Positions 33,140 through 43,394 are shown, counted from the stretch's first letter. The stretch: DNA of 64,000 bases from an uncultured Caryophanales bacterium (GCA_946407815.1 CAMJPB010000001.1:372001-436000); one strand, 5' to 3'. Numbers and translations are program-made. Notes: a model not told the origin generated them from the letters alone.

Positions 33140-36079
33140 TTATTTTTGTTGGTCTTTTGTTAATGCGACTGTAAGGTAAGATTCGGATGGAGTTCCGCCT
33201 CTAATTGATAAGTTGTAGTAGATTTCAATTGTCCAATAAGTAATATAGTAAGTTTGTGAGAAGATATCTGCAATATAACCTGTGTCTGATGGAGCTTTAT
33301 CCTTATTGTAGATATCATCTAATGATTTCTTAATACTTGCGCCTAAAGAAGCATCAATTCTTAATGAAAGTTTCTTGCTTGCTTTGTTATAGGTGTAGCT
33401 TGAAACATTAACGTTTGAACTACCAACTGGGTAGACTTGGACTTTAGTAACATTAATTTCAACGCCTTCTGCGTTAACAAAATCTAAGTTGATTGATTGA
33501 TTAACACCAACAGAGTAGTTACTTGTTGCGGCACCACCACTAATTGTGGTTGCACTACCATCAAAGTAATAATCTTTAACAGTCTTAACACTGACACCGT
33601 TTTCAACAACACCACCTCTATCACTGACTTCCCAGAGTGAGTCGAATGACCATCTGTGACCGTCATAGATAAGTGGGTTTTTGGTGTCTAATTTAGAAGT
33701 ATCAGCACCCCAGTTAAGAGTAAATCCAGAGGAGTTGTCTGATTTTAAGACTTCTAAGAAGTTAAGTGGATTATATGTGTTACCTGAAATAGCACCGAAT
33801 GCAAGGTCGAATCTACCTTTCATCATGTAGACGTTATAAACGTCTTCCCAGTTTGTAACGAAGTCTTGGGTAACATTTAATCTAACTTTACCACCGCAGA
33901 CTGCATTATCATTAAATGCTGTTTCAAAGTAGTGCTTAATATCATCACCATAGTCGGCAACGTCAGTTTGATACATCCATCTAATATTGATTTCAATTAC
34001 AGTTGGGTTTGAAGCTGTACCTAAGGTAAGCTTACCTGCTCTTGCGAGTTCGCTAACAGCGTTCTTGAAGCAATCAACTGCTTTAGAATAGTCATAACCA
34101 TAGTCATCTTGTTTGACACCGCCAACTTCTCTGACGTTATGCCATTTTGCGACTGCTTGTTTATGAGCTTCGGAGTCATTATATGATTTACCGTTTTCTG
34201 GGTCATTCAAGTATGCACTTGAGAAGTAATCGATTGATGGTTGTGCGCCTTTGTTTTCGGCGAATTCTTTTCTATTGATTGACCAATATAAACCATTTAA
34301 GAAGTTATCGTTACTCATCCATGGTTTAACATCCCATCTATCACCGACTGGGTTTTTCCAAAGAGTGTTTAATTCATCCCATCTTTCTTGTGTACATGAG
34401 TTAACATTTAATTTAAATGTTGCATCACCTTTTGTTCTACGAACGTCGGTTCTACCAACTTCCTCTTGAATGTGAGAAACAGGGATACCACAGGAGTCAA
34501 GTAATCCTGAGTAATAGTATTGATAAAGTTGATCTTGAGTTGCGTTTGTATAAGTTGTGATCTTAACGCCTTCGATTTTGTGTCTATTGGCGATTGTTGG
34601 GTCAGAGCTTGAACGTTCAACCCAAGTGGCATCTTTCTTGAATGTAAGATATGAATCGTTCCATGTTTCAAGATAATATGCGCCTAAACAAATGGTATTA
34701 TCAACAATTGTATTAGCTGATGAGTTTTGACCATAGTTAAGGATACCCTTAAGGACTGTTCCCTCTGGTGCAAGAGCTTCGATAAATGCACGTGGGATTG
34801 GTGAATAAAGGTTACTTGAGAGTTGATACATTGCTGTGAATGCATCAATTTCATTGAGTAATTCTAATTGAATGTAGCTCCCTTTTCCATCGACACCAGT
34901 CATAATACCTAATTCTTGATCTTTAAATTTAGCAGGATCAGAGTTGTTATTTAAGGTCATAGAAGCCCATGTTGCATCGATAAGAGCTTGATCAGTCATA
35001 TCTTTGGTTCTGTTATAGTATGCTTGAGCACCACGGATACCATATGTCTTATCAGCTGCCATTTCAGCACCACGGCTTTGTTTGTTAGCGCCTGTTAAAA
35101 GGAGTTGGAAAACAAACTTGTAGTCTTCGAGAGCAACAGCTCTTCCGTCAAAGCCACCAGCACGAACACCATTATATCTATACTTTAATGGTCTTGCGTC
35201 AGAACCGGTTTTGACGTAGATTCTCCATGTCTTATATAATCCTAAAGGATTAGCTGTTTCATAAATTGGAGTTGGACGTTTTTCGCCATCTTTTGCTAAG
35301 ACTGGATACCATTCATATCCATCTTTAGATGCGTTCATCTTTGTTCCATAGTAGCTTTGTGAAATATAGCTACTTAAATCAGAAACTGCTGAACCAGTTG
35401 CGTTCCAAGCATTGATCTTATTTGGATCTTGTGTTTGAGCGCTGTGGTAATAATACTTATAAGCTTCAACAGCCTCTGCTGCTAAAGGAGCGGTAATATC
35501 GCCTTCTGTAAGAATACCAAAACCGTAACCGGTAATGTATTCAGTAGCAGGAATATTTAAACGTGGGTTATATTTAACATAACCACCGTTTTCAAATAAT
35601 GTAATACCTGTTAAGTGTGAATCAACTGCATATTTCTCTAACTTACCTAAAATTTCGGTACGTTTTGCAATTGCTTCTGCACCGGCAGATGATGAGTAGT
35701 TATAACCACCATTTGCAGGAGTTGCATTAATAACTGTAATATCTAAGTTTTTGCTAATTTGAGAATTAGTTTCAGTAACTTTGATTCTTGCACTACCAGC
35801 TTCACCTTCAGCAACAACATAACCTGATGCATTAACTGAAAGTCTGGCAGCATTTGTTGTTTCGTAGGTATAACTACGAGCAACACTATCATTAGCTAAA
35901 GTTGAAGTAACAATGACTTGATCGTGGTCACCAACTGAAAGGGTTGTTTTGCCACTTTCTAAGGCAACAGTGAAGTCAAATTCTTCTTCTGGTTGTGGAT
36001 CTGGGCCAAACTTACATGAAGCGAGGCTAAATGCACAAGCAGATGCTAATGAAGCGAGAATAAATGATTTCTTTTTCAT
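33140..36079 (-). CDS. oppA: OppA-like peptide-binding lipoprotein with N-terminal Ig-like domain
   Basis: A 979-residue lipoprotein (lipobox SLASC, Cys22; AAGGAAG before the ATG). Residues about 35-118 form a BIG2-type Ig domain (TTNAARLSVNASGYVVAEGE). The rest is an enlarged peptide-binding fold of the SBP_bac_5 class, indicated by LEDYKFVFQLLLTGANKQSR, the lobe with FAENKGAQPSIDYFSSAYLN, and KAVDCFKNAVSELARAGKL, which recalls the ends of OppA/DppA proteins. Usual OppA has 540-600 residues; mycoplasmal ones are closer to this size. It lies 21 bases behind the surface protease gene and 9 kb above oppBCDF, which has no other binding protein here. Binding of peptides is likely; specificity is unknown. 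Confidence 0.8.
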   Translation of the reverse strand: MKKKSFILASLASACAFSLASCKFGPDPQPEEEFDFTVALESGKTTLSVGDHDQVIVTSTLANDSVARSYTYETTNAARLSVNASGYVVAEGEAGSARIKVTETNSQISKNLDITVINATPANGGYNYSSSAGAEAIAKRTEILGKLEKYAVDSHLTGITLFENGGYVKYNPRLNIPATEYITGYGFGILTEGDITAPLAAEAVEAYKYYYHSAQTQDPNKINAWNATGSAVSDLSSYISQSYYGTKMNASKDGYEWYPVLAKDGEKRPTPIYETANPLGLYKTWRIYVKTGSDARPLKYRYNGVRAGGFDGRAVALEDYKFVFQLLLTGANKQSRGAEMAADKTYGIRGAQAYYNRTKDMTDQALIDATWASMTLNNNSDPAKFKDQELGIMTGVDGKGSYIQLELLNEIDAFTAMYQLSSNLYSPIPRAFIEALAPEGTVLKGILNYGQNSSANTIVDNTICLGAYYLETWNDSYLTFKKDATWVERSSSDPTIANRHKIEGVKITTYTNATQDQLYQYYYSGLLDSCGIPVSHIQEEVGRTDVRRTKGDATFKLNVNSCTQERWDELNTLWKNPVGDRWDVKPWMSNDNFLNGLYWSINRKEFAENKGAQPSIDYFSSAYLNDPENGKSYNDSEAHKQAVAKWHNVREVGGVKQDDYGYDYSKAVDCFKNAVSELARAGKLTLGTASNPTVIEINIRWMYQTDVADYGDDIKHYFETAFNDNAVCGGKVRLNVTQDFVTNWEDVYNVYMMKGRFDLAFGAISGNTYNPLNFLEVLKSDNSSGFTLNWGADTSKLDTKNPLIYDGHRWSFDSLWEVSDRGGVVENGVSVKTVKDYYFDGSATTISGGAATSNYSVGVNQSINLDFVNAEGVEINVTKVQVYPVGSSNVNVSSYTYNKASKKLSLRIDASLGASIKKSLDDIYNKDKAPSDTGYIADIFSQTYYITYWTIEIYYNLSIRGGTPSESYLTVALTKDQQK

Positions 36080-36100
36080 AACATTTACTTCCTTTCTTTG

Positions 36101-39100
36101 TTATTTATTTCCAGAGAAGAGATTTTTGAAGAAGTTAGCGATTGACTCGAATAACTTCTTAAAGAAGTTTGCAATCTTCGCGAAGAATGAATCTCCTTCT
36201 TCTCCTGGTTCTGGTTCAGGTTGTGGTTCAGGTTGTGGTGTTAAATCAACTCCACAGATATCACAGTGATTATCACCATTTGAATCAACGTGATCATGGA
36301 TTGCATCACCTGGAACCTCAATGTGGGTAGTAATTGTAACAAATCCGGTTTGATCGAATTCTGTTTCAGCACCACCATAATTGACGGTGAACCATGCAAT
36401 ATTTGTGCCATCTTTGACAAAGTCTTGGTTTGTCTTTAAGCCAGTTCCTTGGGCAATAACATAGTTAGAATATGTTGAGCCAAAGAAGTGAATGATGGCT
36501 GTTGAAGTACCATAAGCGGCATCTGTAACGGAGATTGTTAATCTCTTTTGTCCACTTGATAAGGTACCAAGCATATCCATTGCGTCTTCGATATCTTGAA
36601 CTGTTTCATCGATGTAGTAAACGTTCTTAACTGCGTCGAATTTAACATCTGCGACAGAGATACCAAGAGATGCATATGCGACTTTTCTTTCCTCGATTTC
36701 GATTCTGACACGTCTTACACCGTCTTGGTTGTATTCCTTAATATTAGTAAATACAGGCGCGCTAGAGTCGACGATGAAGTGATATGCTTTGCTTACCCAA
36801 GAACCGTCACATTGAAGTTGATAATTAAATTCAATTTCATATGTGCCATCAGCGAATGCTTTTCTTGAAGCTAAGTCATATAGAGGAATTACAGCCCAAC
36901 CTCTATGTGCTACATAGCCTGATCCTAAGTAGTTGGAGTCGACATGTGATTTATAGAGTTGTCCGCCATCCCCGTGTAACATATCTTTGAGGATTGATTT
37001 GTATACAACTTCGCCTTTGTCGTTCTTGATTGTAAAGAAGTTATCTTTAACAGAACGCATGACGAATTGTTGAATAATCATGGTATTTGTTTGTTCTGGG
37101 TTACCAACATAGATATTTTCGGATGGGTTATCGTAGTAAGCACCGGTTGCTGGGTTTGTACCAACTTTGTGCCAGCCATATAACTTCTCGAAGCTTGTAT
37201 CGTTAGCTAAGATAGAATCACTATTAATATAGTTAGGTTCTTCTGAGTAGCCAACTGTCCAAGTTGAACCAAATTCACAGTTATCTTTACCAAGAAGTGA
37301 TTTGGAAATATCGTTGACAAGATCTGATGGATAAACTTTTGATGTATCTTTTTCAAATGTGAATGGTTCCACTACTGGAGCATCTTTAAGTTCATTACCA
37401 TTAATATCTTTACCAGAATAGAAGCCAAGGTAAGGAATTGATAACTTTCTTTCATCACCTTGTAAGAGTTCAACATAACCTTCAATAGCACATCCATATT
37501 CAAATTTAGATAAAATATCTAACTTTGTTTCTTCTGGAATGTTCCATGAATTTAAGTTGATTTGGGTTTCGCCATGTGGGATTGTGATGCTTTCTTGTTC
37601 AAATGTAGCAATAACTGCATCTTGAACTGATTGATAATCAAATCCTTCAAGTGGTTCCCAGACACAACCTTTAGAGGCGACGTTTTTGTAGTAACCTGGG
37701 TTTAAGACGACTGCATTTGTTTGTGCAATTAAGTCTTCTTGGGTTGTGTAGTAAATAATTTGTTTTGTTAATTTAATAACATCATCTAAAGATGCATTAG
37801 CTGGGTTAGAGACGTACTTAGGAACTTCTTTACCCTCTGCTGGGCTAAATGACATGACCCAGTATGATAAACCTGCGATCTTTTCGATAGAATCGGTTTC
37901 ACCTTTGTATTTGTATTTATCAGGAATAACCTTGTTGGTGTTTGCGATTGCTGGACGCATAACAGTTACTTTTGCTTTATAAGTTTGTTGTTCACCTTCA
38001 TTGTGAGCGACAAAGCTTAATTTAACTGTACCGTTTGCAATATCTTCATTGTTGTATAAACAAATCTTTGATTTGCCAATCTTTTCACCATTTAAGTTAA
38101 GGCCTTCAAGATAAACATCTGTGTTATATGCTTTTCCTAAATTAACCATACCAGCGCCTTGTAAACGTGGGGATGTGTAGTTAGGATCTGCTGTTTCTGG
38201 AAGTTCTGGGTTAGCTGTTCCGTCTAACATTGGGTCGGCTGTAGACATAAGTCTCATATCGACTGATTTACGGAATGCAACTAAGCTTTCTAATTCAGAT
38301 TCTGATGCGCTTCCATCAGAATAGACACCTTTTGCAACCTTAGATAACATTAAGGATTGAGCACCGGCATAGTTTGGTGCAGCCATAGAAGTACCTGAAA
38401 GGTATTCATATGTTGAGAAAGGTGTATTTAACTTATCTTCTTTCTTTTGAGGTGGAACAGCACCACGAATGTTTTCGCCTGGTGTAGTTATATCTGGTTT
38501 TAAGCCAAAATCCCATCTAGCACCGTCTGAGGAGAATGTTGAGATGGTTCTTGCTAAGTCGTTGATAGAAACGTCTTTCTTAATAAATTCGAATGTACCG
38601 GAAACTTGTCCTTCGAAGACTAGTTTGTCTTTGTAAAGAACTAAAGCACATGGTACGGTTGGTGAGAAGTCTTCACCGAAACTACATCTAAAGTTGAAGT
38701 CATTTGCGGTTGGGTCATTATTAATAATGATGACACCAATTGCACCGTTAGAAACAGCAACATTATACTTTTCAGCAAAGCTGATAGATCCACGGTTAAC
38801 AACAGCGACTTTGTTTTTAACTAAATCAGCTGTGTAATCACTTGCGGCACCAAATCCTGGAACGTATGCCCATGGAATTTGTCCACCGAATTCTGGATGT
38901 TTTTCAGCAATTTCTTCTAACCAGTGTTGATCATCTTCTGCAAAGTCCGGATCTAAACCTTCTCTATTGAGAATTTGATCTTCGAATGCGATGTTCTTTC
39001 CACCAGTTCTAATTGCTTTTTCGTAGTAAATTTCGGTTGGTTGACCAGAAGCAATAATTGTTGATTCTTCTGAGTTAGCATAGCTACCTAAGACACCGGT

Positions 39101-40318
39101 TTCGACCATATCTGTTGTCCAGTTACCATAACCACCAGTAAATGAATAAGATGATTTACCAGCGTTACCTGCTGAAATAGCAGACATAATGCCATAATCG
39201 TTCTTTAAGCTTGCTAAGGTCTTCATTGTAATGGAATCGCCATCGAAGTCATCTAAGTCACTACCAAGTGACATGTTGATTCCATCAACACCTAATGCGA
39301 TTGCATCTTCTAAAGCTGCCAAAATACATGAATCGTAAGCACCAGTGTGTGAGCTGAAGCCCATTTGTTCACCTGTCTTACTAGCTTCGTATGAGGTGAA
39401 GACCTTCATACATGCTAATTGTGCTTTTGGAGCAATACCTTTATATGTATCAGCATTAGCTGATGCAATAGATGCAACGTGTGATCCGTGGTAAGAACCG
39501 TCGAAGTGGACATCATAATCCATTGGTCCTGCTTTACCATAATCTGTGGATTCTCCGCCATAGTCATAATAGAATGGAACCTTACTATTAAAGTAAAGTG
39601 ATCCTTCTTCACCAGCGACAGCACCTTCTTTTCTTTTTGCGTGTTCAACGTTTTCTAAGATAGAAGTTAAGTTTTCAAAAGTAAACTTTTGTGCAACACC
39701 AGCTGGTAAGGCTTTGTATACAGCGTGACTCCATGGAGTGACTCTTCCCATTTTGTCAGGTGTGTCATCACCAGTTTCACCACGAAGGTAGAATTCGTTA
39801 TCTAAAATAGCAATAACAGTTCCTTCACCATCGTTTGTATCTTCGCCTTTATACATAGTTTTGGCTGAGATGTTTTCGACCATATCGCCTTCGTCTTCAC
39901 CGGCGAGTGGTCCAGTTTTGTTGTTGAAAGTTACAGAATAGCGATCTTCAAATTCTAACTCTTGCTTTGCGTGAATCTTATCGATTGTAACGCTTGCTAC
40001 TTGTGGTAAAGCACGAATTGCCTCGACATCTTCCTTGTTTACTTCAAGTACAAAAGCATTGTTGAGAATTGAATAACGATCAATTAATTCAAAATTCTTA
40101 GTAACTTCGCTCTTGATGGAGCGCATTACTTTATCTTGTGTTGAATAAATTTCAGATTTCGAGAGATTCTCTAAACTATCATTAACTTCGACAATAATTC
40201 TAGTTGAGTTTTCACTGCTAACTTGACCAGCTGCTCTGGTTTCACTAGCACTAGAGATTCCCGACATTCCGCCAATTGACATGACCGCGATCATTCCTGC
40301 GAGTAATCTTGAATACAT
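36101..40318 (-). CDS. Secreted subtilisin-like (S8) cell-surface protease with PA domain
   Basis: A 1405-residue protease; AAGGAGG lies seven bases before the ATG. In order: signal peptide (about 1-30); I9-type propeptide (about 38-120); S8 catalytic domain with D173 (AILDNEF), H277 (HGSHVASIAS) and S644 (SGTSMAAP); a PA domain inserted at about 490-575 (VAVVNRGSISFAEKYNVAVS); Fn3/C5a-peptidase-like beta domains; one D-rich CDICG motif near 1350; and a C-terminus with a repeated amphipathic helix (IANFFKKLFES, IANFFKNLFS). The order is that of lactocepin/C5a-peptidase. No LPXTG signal is present; the amphipathic tail may hold it at the cell. It opens the operon with oppA and probably supplies peptides for import. 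Confidence 0.92.
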   Translation of the reverse strand: MYSRLLAGMIAVMSIGGMSGISSASETRAAGQVSSENSTRIIVEVNDSLENLSKSEIYSTQDKVMRSIKSEVTKNFELIDRYSILNNAFVLEVNKEDVEAIRALPQVASVTIDKIHAKQELEFEDRYSVTFNNKTGPLAGEDEGDMVENISAKTMYKGEDTNDGEGTVIAILDNEFYLRGETGDDTPDKMGRVTPWSHAVYKALPAGVAQKFTFENLTSILENVEHAKRKEGAVAGEEGSLYFNSKVPFYYDYGGESTDYGKAGPMDYDVHFDGSYHGSHVASIASANADTYKGIAPKAQLACMKVFTSYEASKTGEQMGFSSHTGAYDSCILAALEDAIALGVDGINMSLGSDLDDFDGDSITMKTLASLKNDYGIMSAISAGNAGKSSYSFTGGYGNWTTDMVETGVLGSYANSEESTIIASGQPTEIYYEKAIRTGGKNIAFEDQILNREGLDPDFAEDDQHWLEEIAEKHPEFGGQIPWAYVPGFGAASDYTADLVKNKVAVVNRGSISFAEKYNVAVSNGAIGVIIINNDPTANDFNFRCSFGEDFSPTVPCALVLYKDKLVFEGQVSGTFEFIKKDVSINDLARTISTFSSDGARWDFGLKPDITTPGENIRGAVPPQKKEDKLNTPFSTYEYLSGTSMAAPNYAGAQSLMLSKVAKGVYSDGSASESELESLVAFRKSVDMRLMSTADPMLDGTANPELPETADPNYTSPRLQGAGMVNLGKAYNTDVYLEGLNLNGEKIGKSKICLYNNEDIANGTVKLSFVAHNEGEQQTYKAKVTVMRPAIANTNKVIPDKYKYKGETDSIEKIAGLSYWVMSFSPAEGKEVPKYVSNPANASLDDVIKLTKQIIYYTTQEDLIAQTNAVVLNPGYYKNVASKGCVWEPLEGFDYQSVQDAVIATFEQESITIPHGETQINLNSWNIPEETKLDILSKFEYGCAIEGYVELLQGDERKLSIPYLGFYSGKDINGNELKDAPVVEPFTFEKDTSKVYPSDLVNDISKSLLGKDNCEFGSTWTVGYSEEPNYINSDSILANDTSFEKLYGWHKVGTNPATGAYYDNPSENIYVGNPEQTNTMIIQQFVMRSVKDNFFTIKNDKGEVVYKSILKDMLHGDGGQLYKSHVDSNYLGSGYVAHRGWAVIPLYDLASRKAFADGTYEIEFNYQLQCDGSWVSKAYHFIVDSSAPVFTNIKEYNQDGVRRVRIEIEERKVAYASLGISVADVKFDAVKNVYYIDETVQDIEDAMDMLGTLSSGQKRLTISVTDAAYGTSTAIIHFFGSTYSNYVIAQGTGLKTNQDFVKDGTNIAWFTVNYGGAETEFDQTGFVTITTHIEVPGDAIHDHVDSNGDNHCDICGVDLTPQPEPQPEPEPGEEGDSFFAKIANFFKKLFESIANFFKNLFSGNK

Positions 40319-40344
40319 ATTTCAACCTCCTTTTCCAATTTTCG

Positions 40345-40365
40345 AATACATATCGTGTATGTATT
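40345..40365. promoter_or_regulatory. Candidate operator before the surface protease
   Basis: AATACATA, five bases, TATGTATT: perfect 8-bp arms between the -10 box and the ribosome site of the protease gene. It could be a repressor site or a leader hairpin. Confidence 0.5.
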
Positions 40366-40373
40366 TTTCGTAT

Positions 40374-40401
40374 ATTATACACACGTAAGAATATATTGCA
40401 A
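40374..40401 (-). promoter_or_regulatory. Promoter of the protease-OppA operon
   Basis: TTGCAA, 16 bases, TATAAT on the minus strand, about 55 bases above the ATG. The spacer ends in TGTG before the -10 box. Confidence 0.75.
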
Positions 40402-40420
40402 GAATTTTTTGCACAAAAAA

Positions 40421-40438
40421 GCATGCCGTTTGACATGC
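40421..40438 (-). terminator. Short terminator after the DUF3899-like gene
   Basis: GCATG and CATGC form a 5-bp stem, followed by TTTTTT on the minus strand. It lies between the small membrane-gene operon and the protease promoter. Confidence 0.5.
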
Positions 40439-40458
40439 CTTATATTAGTGAGGGAAAT

Positions 40459-40848
40459 TTACTTTAAAGTTAATTTCAAAATAAAATATGCAATCAAAAA
40501 GAGGGTACCGACGATCAAAATAGCGATGAAATAATTTGATTGTTTTTCTCTTAATCCGTTCTTGTAGTCGCGGTACTCTGGATAGTCTTTGTATGCGTTA
40601 GGTGTTTTAGAAAAAATCATGGCGCCTAATTGCTTAAATCCATAGCTTGCAAAATCGAAAAATCCTTGTTTTGCGACGAATGAAAGACCGCCGATTGAAA
40701 GTACAACAATACCGGCAACTGAAGCACCATTAAATAAACCGTAATTCGTCTTATTAGTTAAATAAAAAATAAGGAAAATACCAACTCCAATAATTATACT
40801 AATTATCGAAGCGATAATATAAGGTTTCCAACGAATTTTCTTTTTCAT
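40459..40848 (-). CDS. Small membrane protein, DUF3899-like
   Basis: A 129-residue protein with three predicted membrane helices: IIASIISIIIGVGIFLIFYL, GASVAGIVVLSIGGLSFVA and FIAILIVGTLFLIAYFILKL. The central loop contains GFFDFASYGFKQLG, the hallmark of DUF3899 proteins. Function of the family is unknown. It is the last gene of a three-gene minus-strand operon with gaps of three bases, behind a 74-residue protein and an anion permease. Confidence 0.7.
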   Translation of the reverse strand: MKKKIRWKPYIIASIISIIIGVGIFLIFYLTNKTNYGLFNGASVAGIVVLSIGGLSFVAKQGFFDFASYGFKQLGAMIFSKTPNAYKDYPEYRDYKNGLREKQSNYFIAILIVGTLFLIAYFILKLTLK

Positions 40849-40851
40849 ATT

Positions 40852-41076
40852 TTACTTATGAATTCTAATGACTTTTTCTTCTTTAATTTCGGTCAATGTT
40901 GCGGGACATTGTCCGGCAATATCAATATCGTAATTGACTTGTCCGTCTCTATCAAGATAAACCTTTGAGATTTTGCCAAAGTAAACATCATCACAATAGT
41001 AAAAATCAACAAAGTCTTTTACCTTAAACTTTGAGTTAATTTCAACTGATTCGGCTTTCTTTTTAAATAAAAACAT
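40852..41076 (-). CDS. Small conserved-looking protein of unknown function
   Basis: A 74-residue soluble protein with a basic start (MFLFKKKAESVEI) and alternating beta-type segments (FKVKDFVDFYYCDDVYFGKI, DRDGQVNYDIDIAGQCP), which suggest a small beta-barrel. I do not recognise the family. It is three bases from each neighbour, so it is co-translated with the permease and DUF3899-like genes. Confidence 0.6.
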   Translation of the reverse strand: MFLFKKKAESVEINSKFKVKDFVDFYYCDDVYFGKISKVYLDRDGQVNYDIDIAGQCPATLTEIKEEKVIRIHK

Positions 41077-41079
41077 AAA

Positions 41080-42378
41080 TTAAACGAATATCAATAACGA
41101 TGATAGTGCTACCAAAAGAGCGGGAACACCGACAATAAGTCCATATTTTAAGAAGTCTAAATAACCATATTTGACTCCATGTTTCTTTAAAATGGACAAC
41201 CACATTATACCAGCGAGTGCACCTAAAGGCGAAATAAATGCGCCTATGTTCGAACCAATAATTGATGAGAAAATTGCTCTATTTCTGATAACTGGATCGG
41301 TGAAGTTACAAATTGAAGAATAAAGAACAGACATTGGGATGTTGTTCACTAAATTTGCACTAAATGCTGAGGTGAATCCATACACAAAAGTTGTTCCGCC
41401 ATTTCCGAAAAATTTAGCGATTGATTCAGTGACTCCAAACTTCTCTAATGCAAGGACAATCGTGAACATTCCGATGACAAAAGGAATGATTTCATAAGGC
41501 GCTCTTAAAAATGTGTGACCGAGTTCAGTTGGTTCTCTCCTTTTTACCAAGAAATATGCAAGGGAAACTAGCACTAAAATGCCTAAAGAAACGGCACTAA
41601 TTAAATACATCGGAATTGAAAAATACCCAGAAATTACTAGGAAAATCGTGCAAATTCCTAAAATTACAAGACCAATTATTGTGAGCGAAGTATTCTGTTT
41701 TTCTAAGGTCATTTCTGTTGGCTGCAAAGGTGCTTTCAACTGCTTGCGAAACAAACAAAAAACTACTAAAAATTCACTAATTCCTGTCAATAAAGTAGGC
41801 ACCGCCATCACTTTAAAATAGTCAACAAAAGTGATACCAAATGAGCTTGCTAAATAGATGTTTGTAGGGTTACCGATAATGAAAATCATGCTCCAAGTAT
41901 TAGCAACAATAAACTCACTAACTAAGTAAGGAATTGGCGATATTTTTGCGTGCTTGCAAAAGAGCAAAATGAACGGAGTTAAAGTCAAAATTATGATGTC
42001 ATTTGAGGTGAACATCGTTAAAATTGCGACAAATACATTTAAAACGATAAATAACAAGATTTGTGATCCTTTTACTCTCTTTAAAGTCCAGTTTGCAAGG
42101 TGAGCGAAAAAGCCAACTTCATCCAAAAATATAGAAATAAGTGACATAGATAAGAACAAAACCAGTATTTGAATTGGGTTAATTCCATCGCTTTTTATTA
42201 AAGCTTTCCACCAATCAGTAAATGAAAGACTAGTAGTAAGAATTAAAACTGCACCCAGAAAGGCAAACATCCAATAAACGTGAATATCTTTATGTTTAAA
42301 AGGAAAATGAATATTAAAAATAGAAGTCAAGATGACTCCTAAACATGTAAGAACTGAAATAATCAAAACTAACAGCAC
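41080..42378 (-). CDS. ArsB/SLC13-type anion permease
   Basis: A 432-residue membrane protein with about 11-12 helices. TSNDIIILTLTPFILL and FIIGNPTNIYLASSFG form one half-repeat, and VNNIPMSVLYSS and IGSNIGAFISPLGALAG the second: the paired Asn-rich hairpins of the ion transporter superfamily that includes ArsB, NhaD and CitM. Substrate could be arsenite, a carboxylate or sodium/proton exchange; there is no arsenic-resistance gene nearby, so none is chosen. It is the first gene of the three-gene minus-strand operon and is divergent from the EFR1 gene. Confidence 0.82.
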   Translation of the reverse strand: MLLVLIISVLTCLGVILTSIFNIHFPFKHKDIHVYWMFAFLGAVLILTTSLSFTDWWKALIKSDGINPIQILVLFLSMSLISIFLDEVGFFAHLANWTLKRVKGSQILLFIVLNVFVAILTMFTSNDIIILTLTPFILLFCKHAKISPIPYLVSEFIVANTWSMIFIIGNPTNIYLASSFGITFVDYFKVMAVPTLLTGISEFLVVFCLFRKQLKAPLQPTEMTLEKQNTSLTIIGLVILGICTIFLVISGYFSIPMYLISAVSLGILVLVSLAYFLVKRREPTELGHTFLRAPYEIIPFVIGMFTIVLALEKFGVTESIAKFFGNGGTTFVYGFTSAFSANLVNNIPMSVLYSSICNFTDPVIRNRAIFSSIIGSNIGAFISPLGALAGIMWLSILKKHGVKYGYLDFLKYGLIVGVPALLVALSSLLIFV

Positions 42379-42469
42379 GCCAAATATTATAGTTAGTTAA
42401 AACTAGAATGCTATAAAAATATATTTATTGAATTTAAGTAATAGAAAACTTTAAAATAATCCAAGTTAA

Positions 42470-43384
42470 ATGAACCAAAAAAATTGCTTGTTAATCTATT
42501 ATAGTGGCACTAATAACACCACTTTTTTAACAAACAAACTTTCTAAGCGTCTTAAAAATGAAGGTTACGAGGTTGATTCTTACAGGATTAACCCACTCAA
42601 TCTTGAGGTCCTAGATATATCTAAATACGACCTTATAGGAATAGGTTATCCAATCTATGGTTTTAACCTACCTAGCATCGTTCATAAATTCTTCAAAAAG
42701 CAAAAATTCCCGGGAAATCCTAGGGTTTTTGTGTATAAAAACTCCGGAGAAACCTATTCTGCTAACGATTCTAGTAGCCTCGTTTTACGTAAAATTCTTA
42801 AACGCCAAAAAGCTAATTTCACTAATGAATATCACTTCATAATGCCATACAACATCCACTTCCGTTACGACGAAAAATTAGTCAAAGAAATGCTCGGAAT
42901 TGACGAACTTTTAATGGACATTTTAGTGAAAGAAATTACAGAAAATATCCCAAATTTGAAGAAATATACTTTCGGAAATAACATCATTAACCACTTCTTC
43001 AGACTCACTTATATCGGCGGTAGTATTAATAACCTTTTCTACAAAGTTGATAAAAAGAAATGCATTAAATGTGGTGTCTGTGTAAATAACTGCCAAATGA
43101 AAAATATTTCTTTTAATAAAAAGGGTAATATTAAGTTCCATCACCACTGTTTGATGTGTATGTCTTGTACTTTAAATTGTCCAAAAGACGCGATAAAAAT
43201 GGGACTTTTTGATTCCTGGAGAGTAAATAAACCATATAATTTCAATCAAATTGAGAAAATAGAATTAAGCGAACCAATCATCACTGATCAAACAAAAGGA
43301 TTCTTTAAGTGTTACATTAAAACTTATAAAGATATTAAAGCAAGACACAAAGAACTCTTTGGAAATTTGAAATTTATAATATAA
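42470..43384 (+). CDS. EFR1-family flavodoxin/ferredoxin fusion
   Basis: A 304-residue protein. The N-terminal half is a flavodoxin-like FMN-binding fold (IYYSGTNNTTFLTNKL, then DLIGIGYPIYGFNLPSIV). The C-terminal part has two ferredoxin clusters: CIKCGVCVNNCQ and CLMCMSCTLNCP, each with CxxCxxCxxxC spacing for a [4Fe-4S] centre. This order defines the EFR1 family, which moves electrons between flavin and iron-sulfur carriers in anaerobes. The partner is unknown. No Shine-Dalgarno sequence is visible; TAAAAT lies 12 bases above the ATG. The DUF5662 gene follows 10 bases later. Confidence 0.88.
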   Translation: MNQKNCLLIYYSGTNNTTFLTNKLSKRLKNEGYEVDSYRINPLNLEVLDISKYDLIGIGYPIYGFNLPSIVHKFFKKQKFPGNPRVFVYKNSGETYSANDSSSLVLRKILKRQKANFTNEYHFIMPYNIHFRYDEKLVKEMLGIDELLMDILVKEITENIPNLKKYTFGNNIINHFFRLTYIGGSINNLFYKVDKKKCIKCGVCVNNCQMKNISFNKKGNIKFHHHCLMCMSCTLNCPKDAIKMGLFDSWRVNKPYNFNQIEKIELSEPIITDQTKGFFKCYIKTYKDIKARHKELFGNLKFII

Positions 43385-43394
43385 TTATATAGGT

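Noticed and set aside
10311-40318. Sortase-type LPXTG anchors on the surface proteins
   Set aside because: The ends of the large surface proteins were read and none has LPXTG with a following hydrophobic stretch; anchoring is by membrane helices, lipid or an amphipathic tail.
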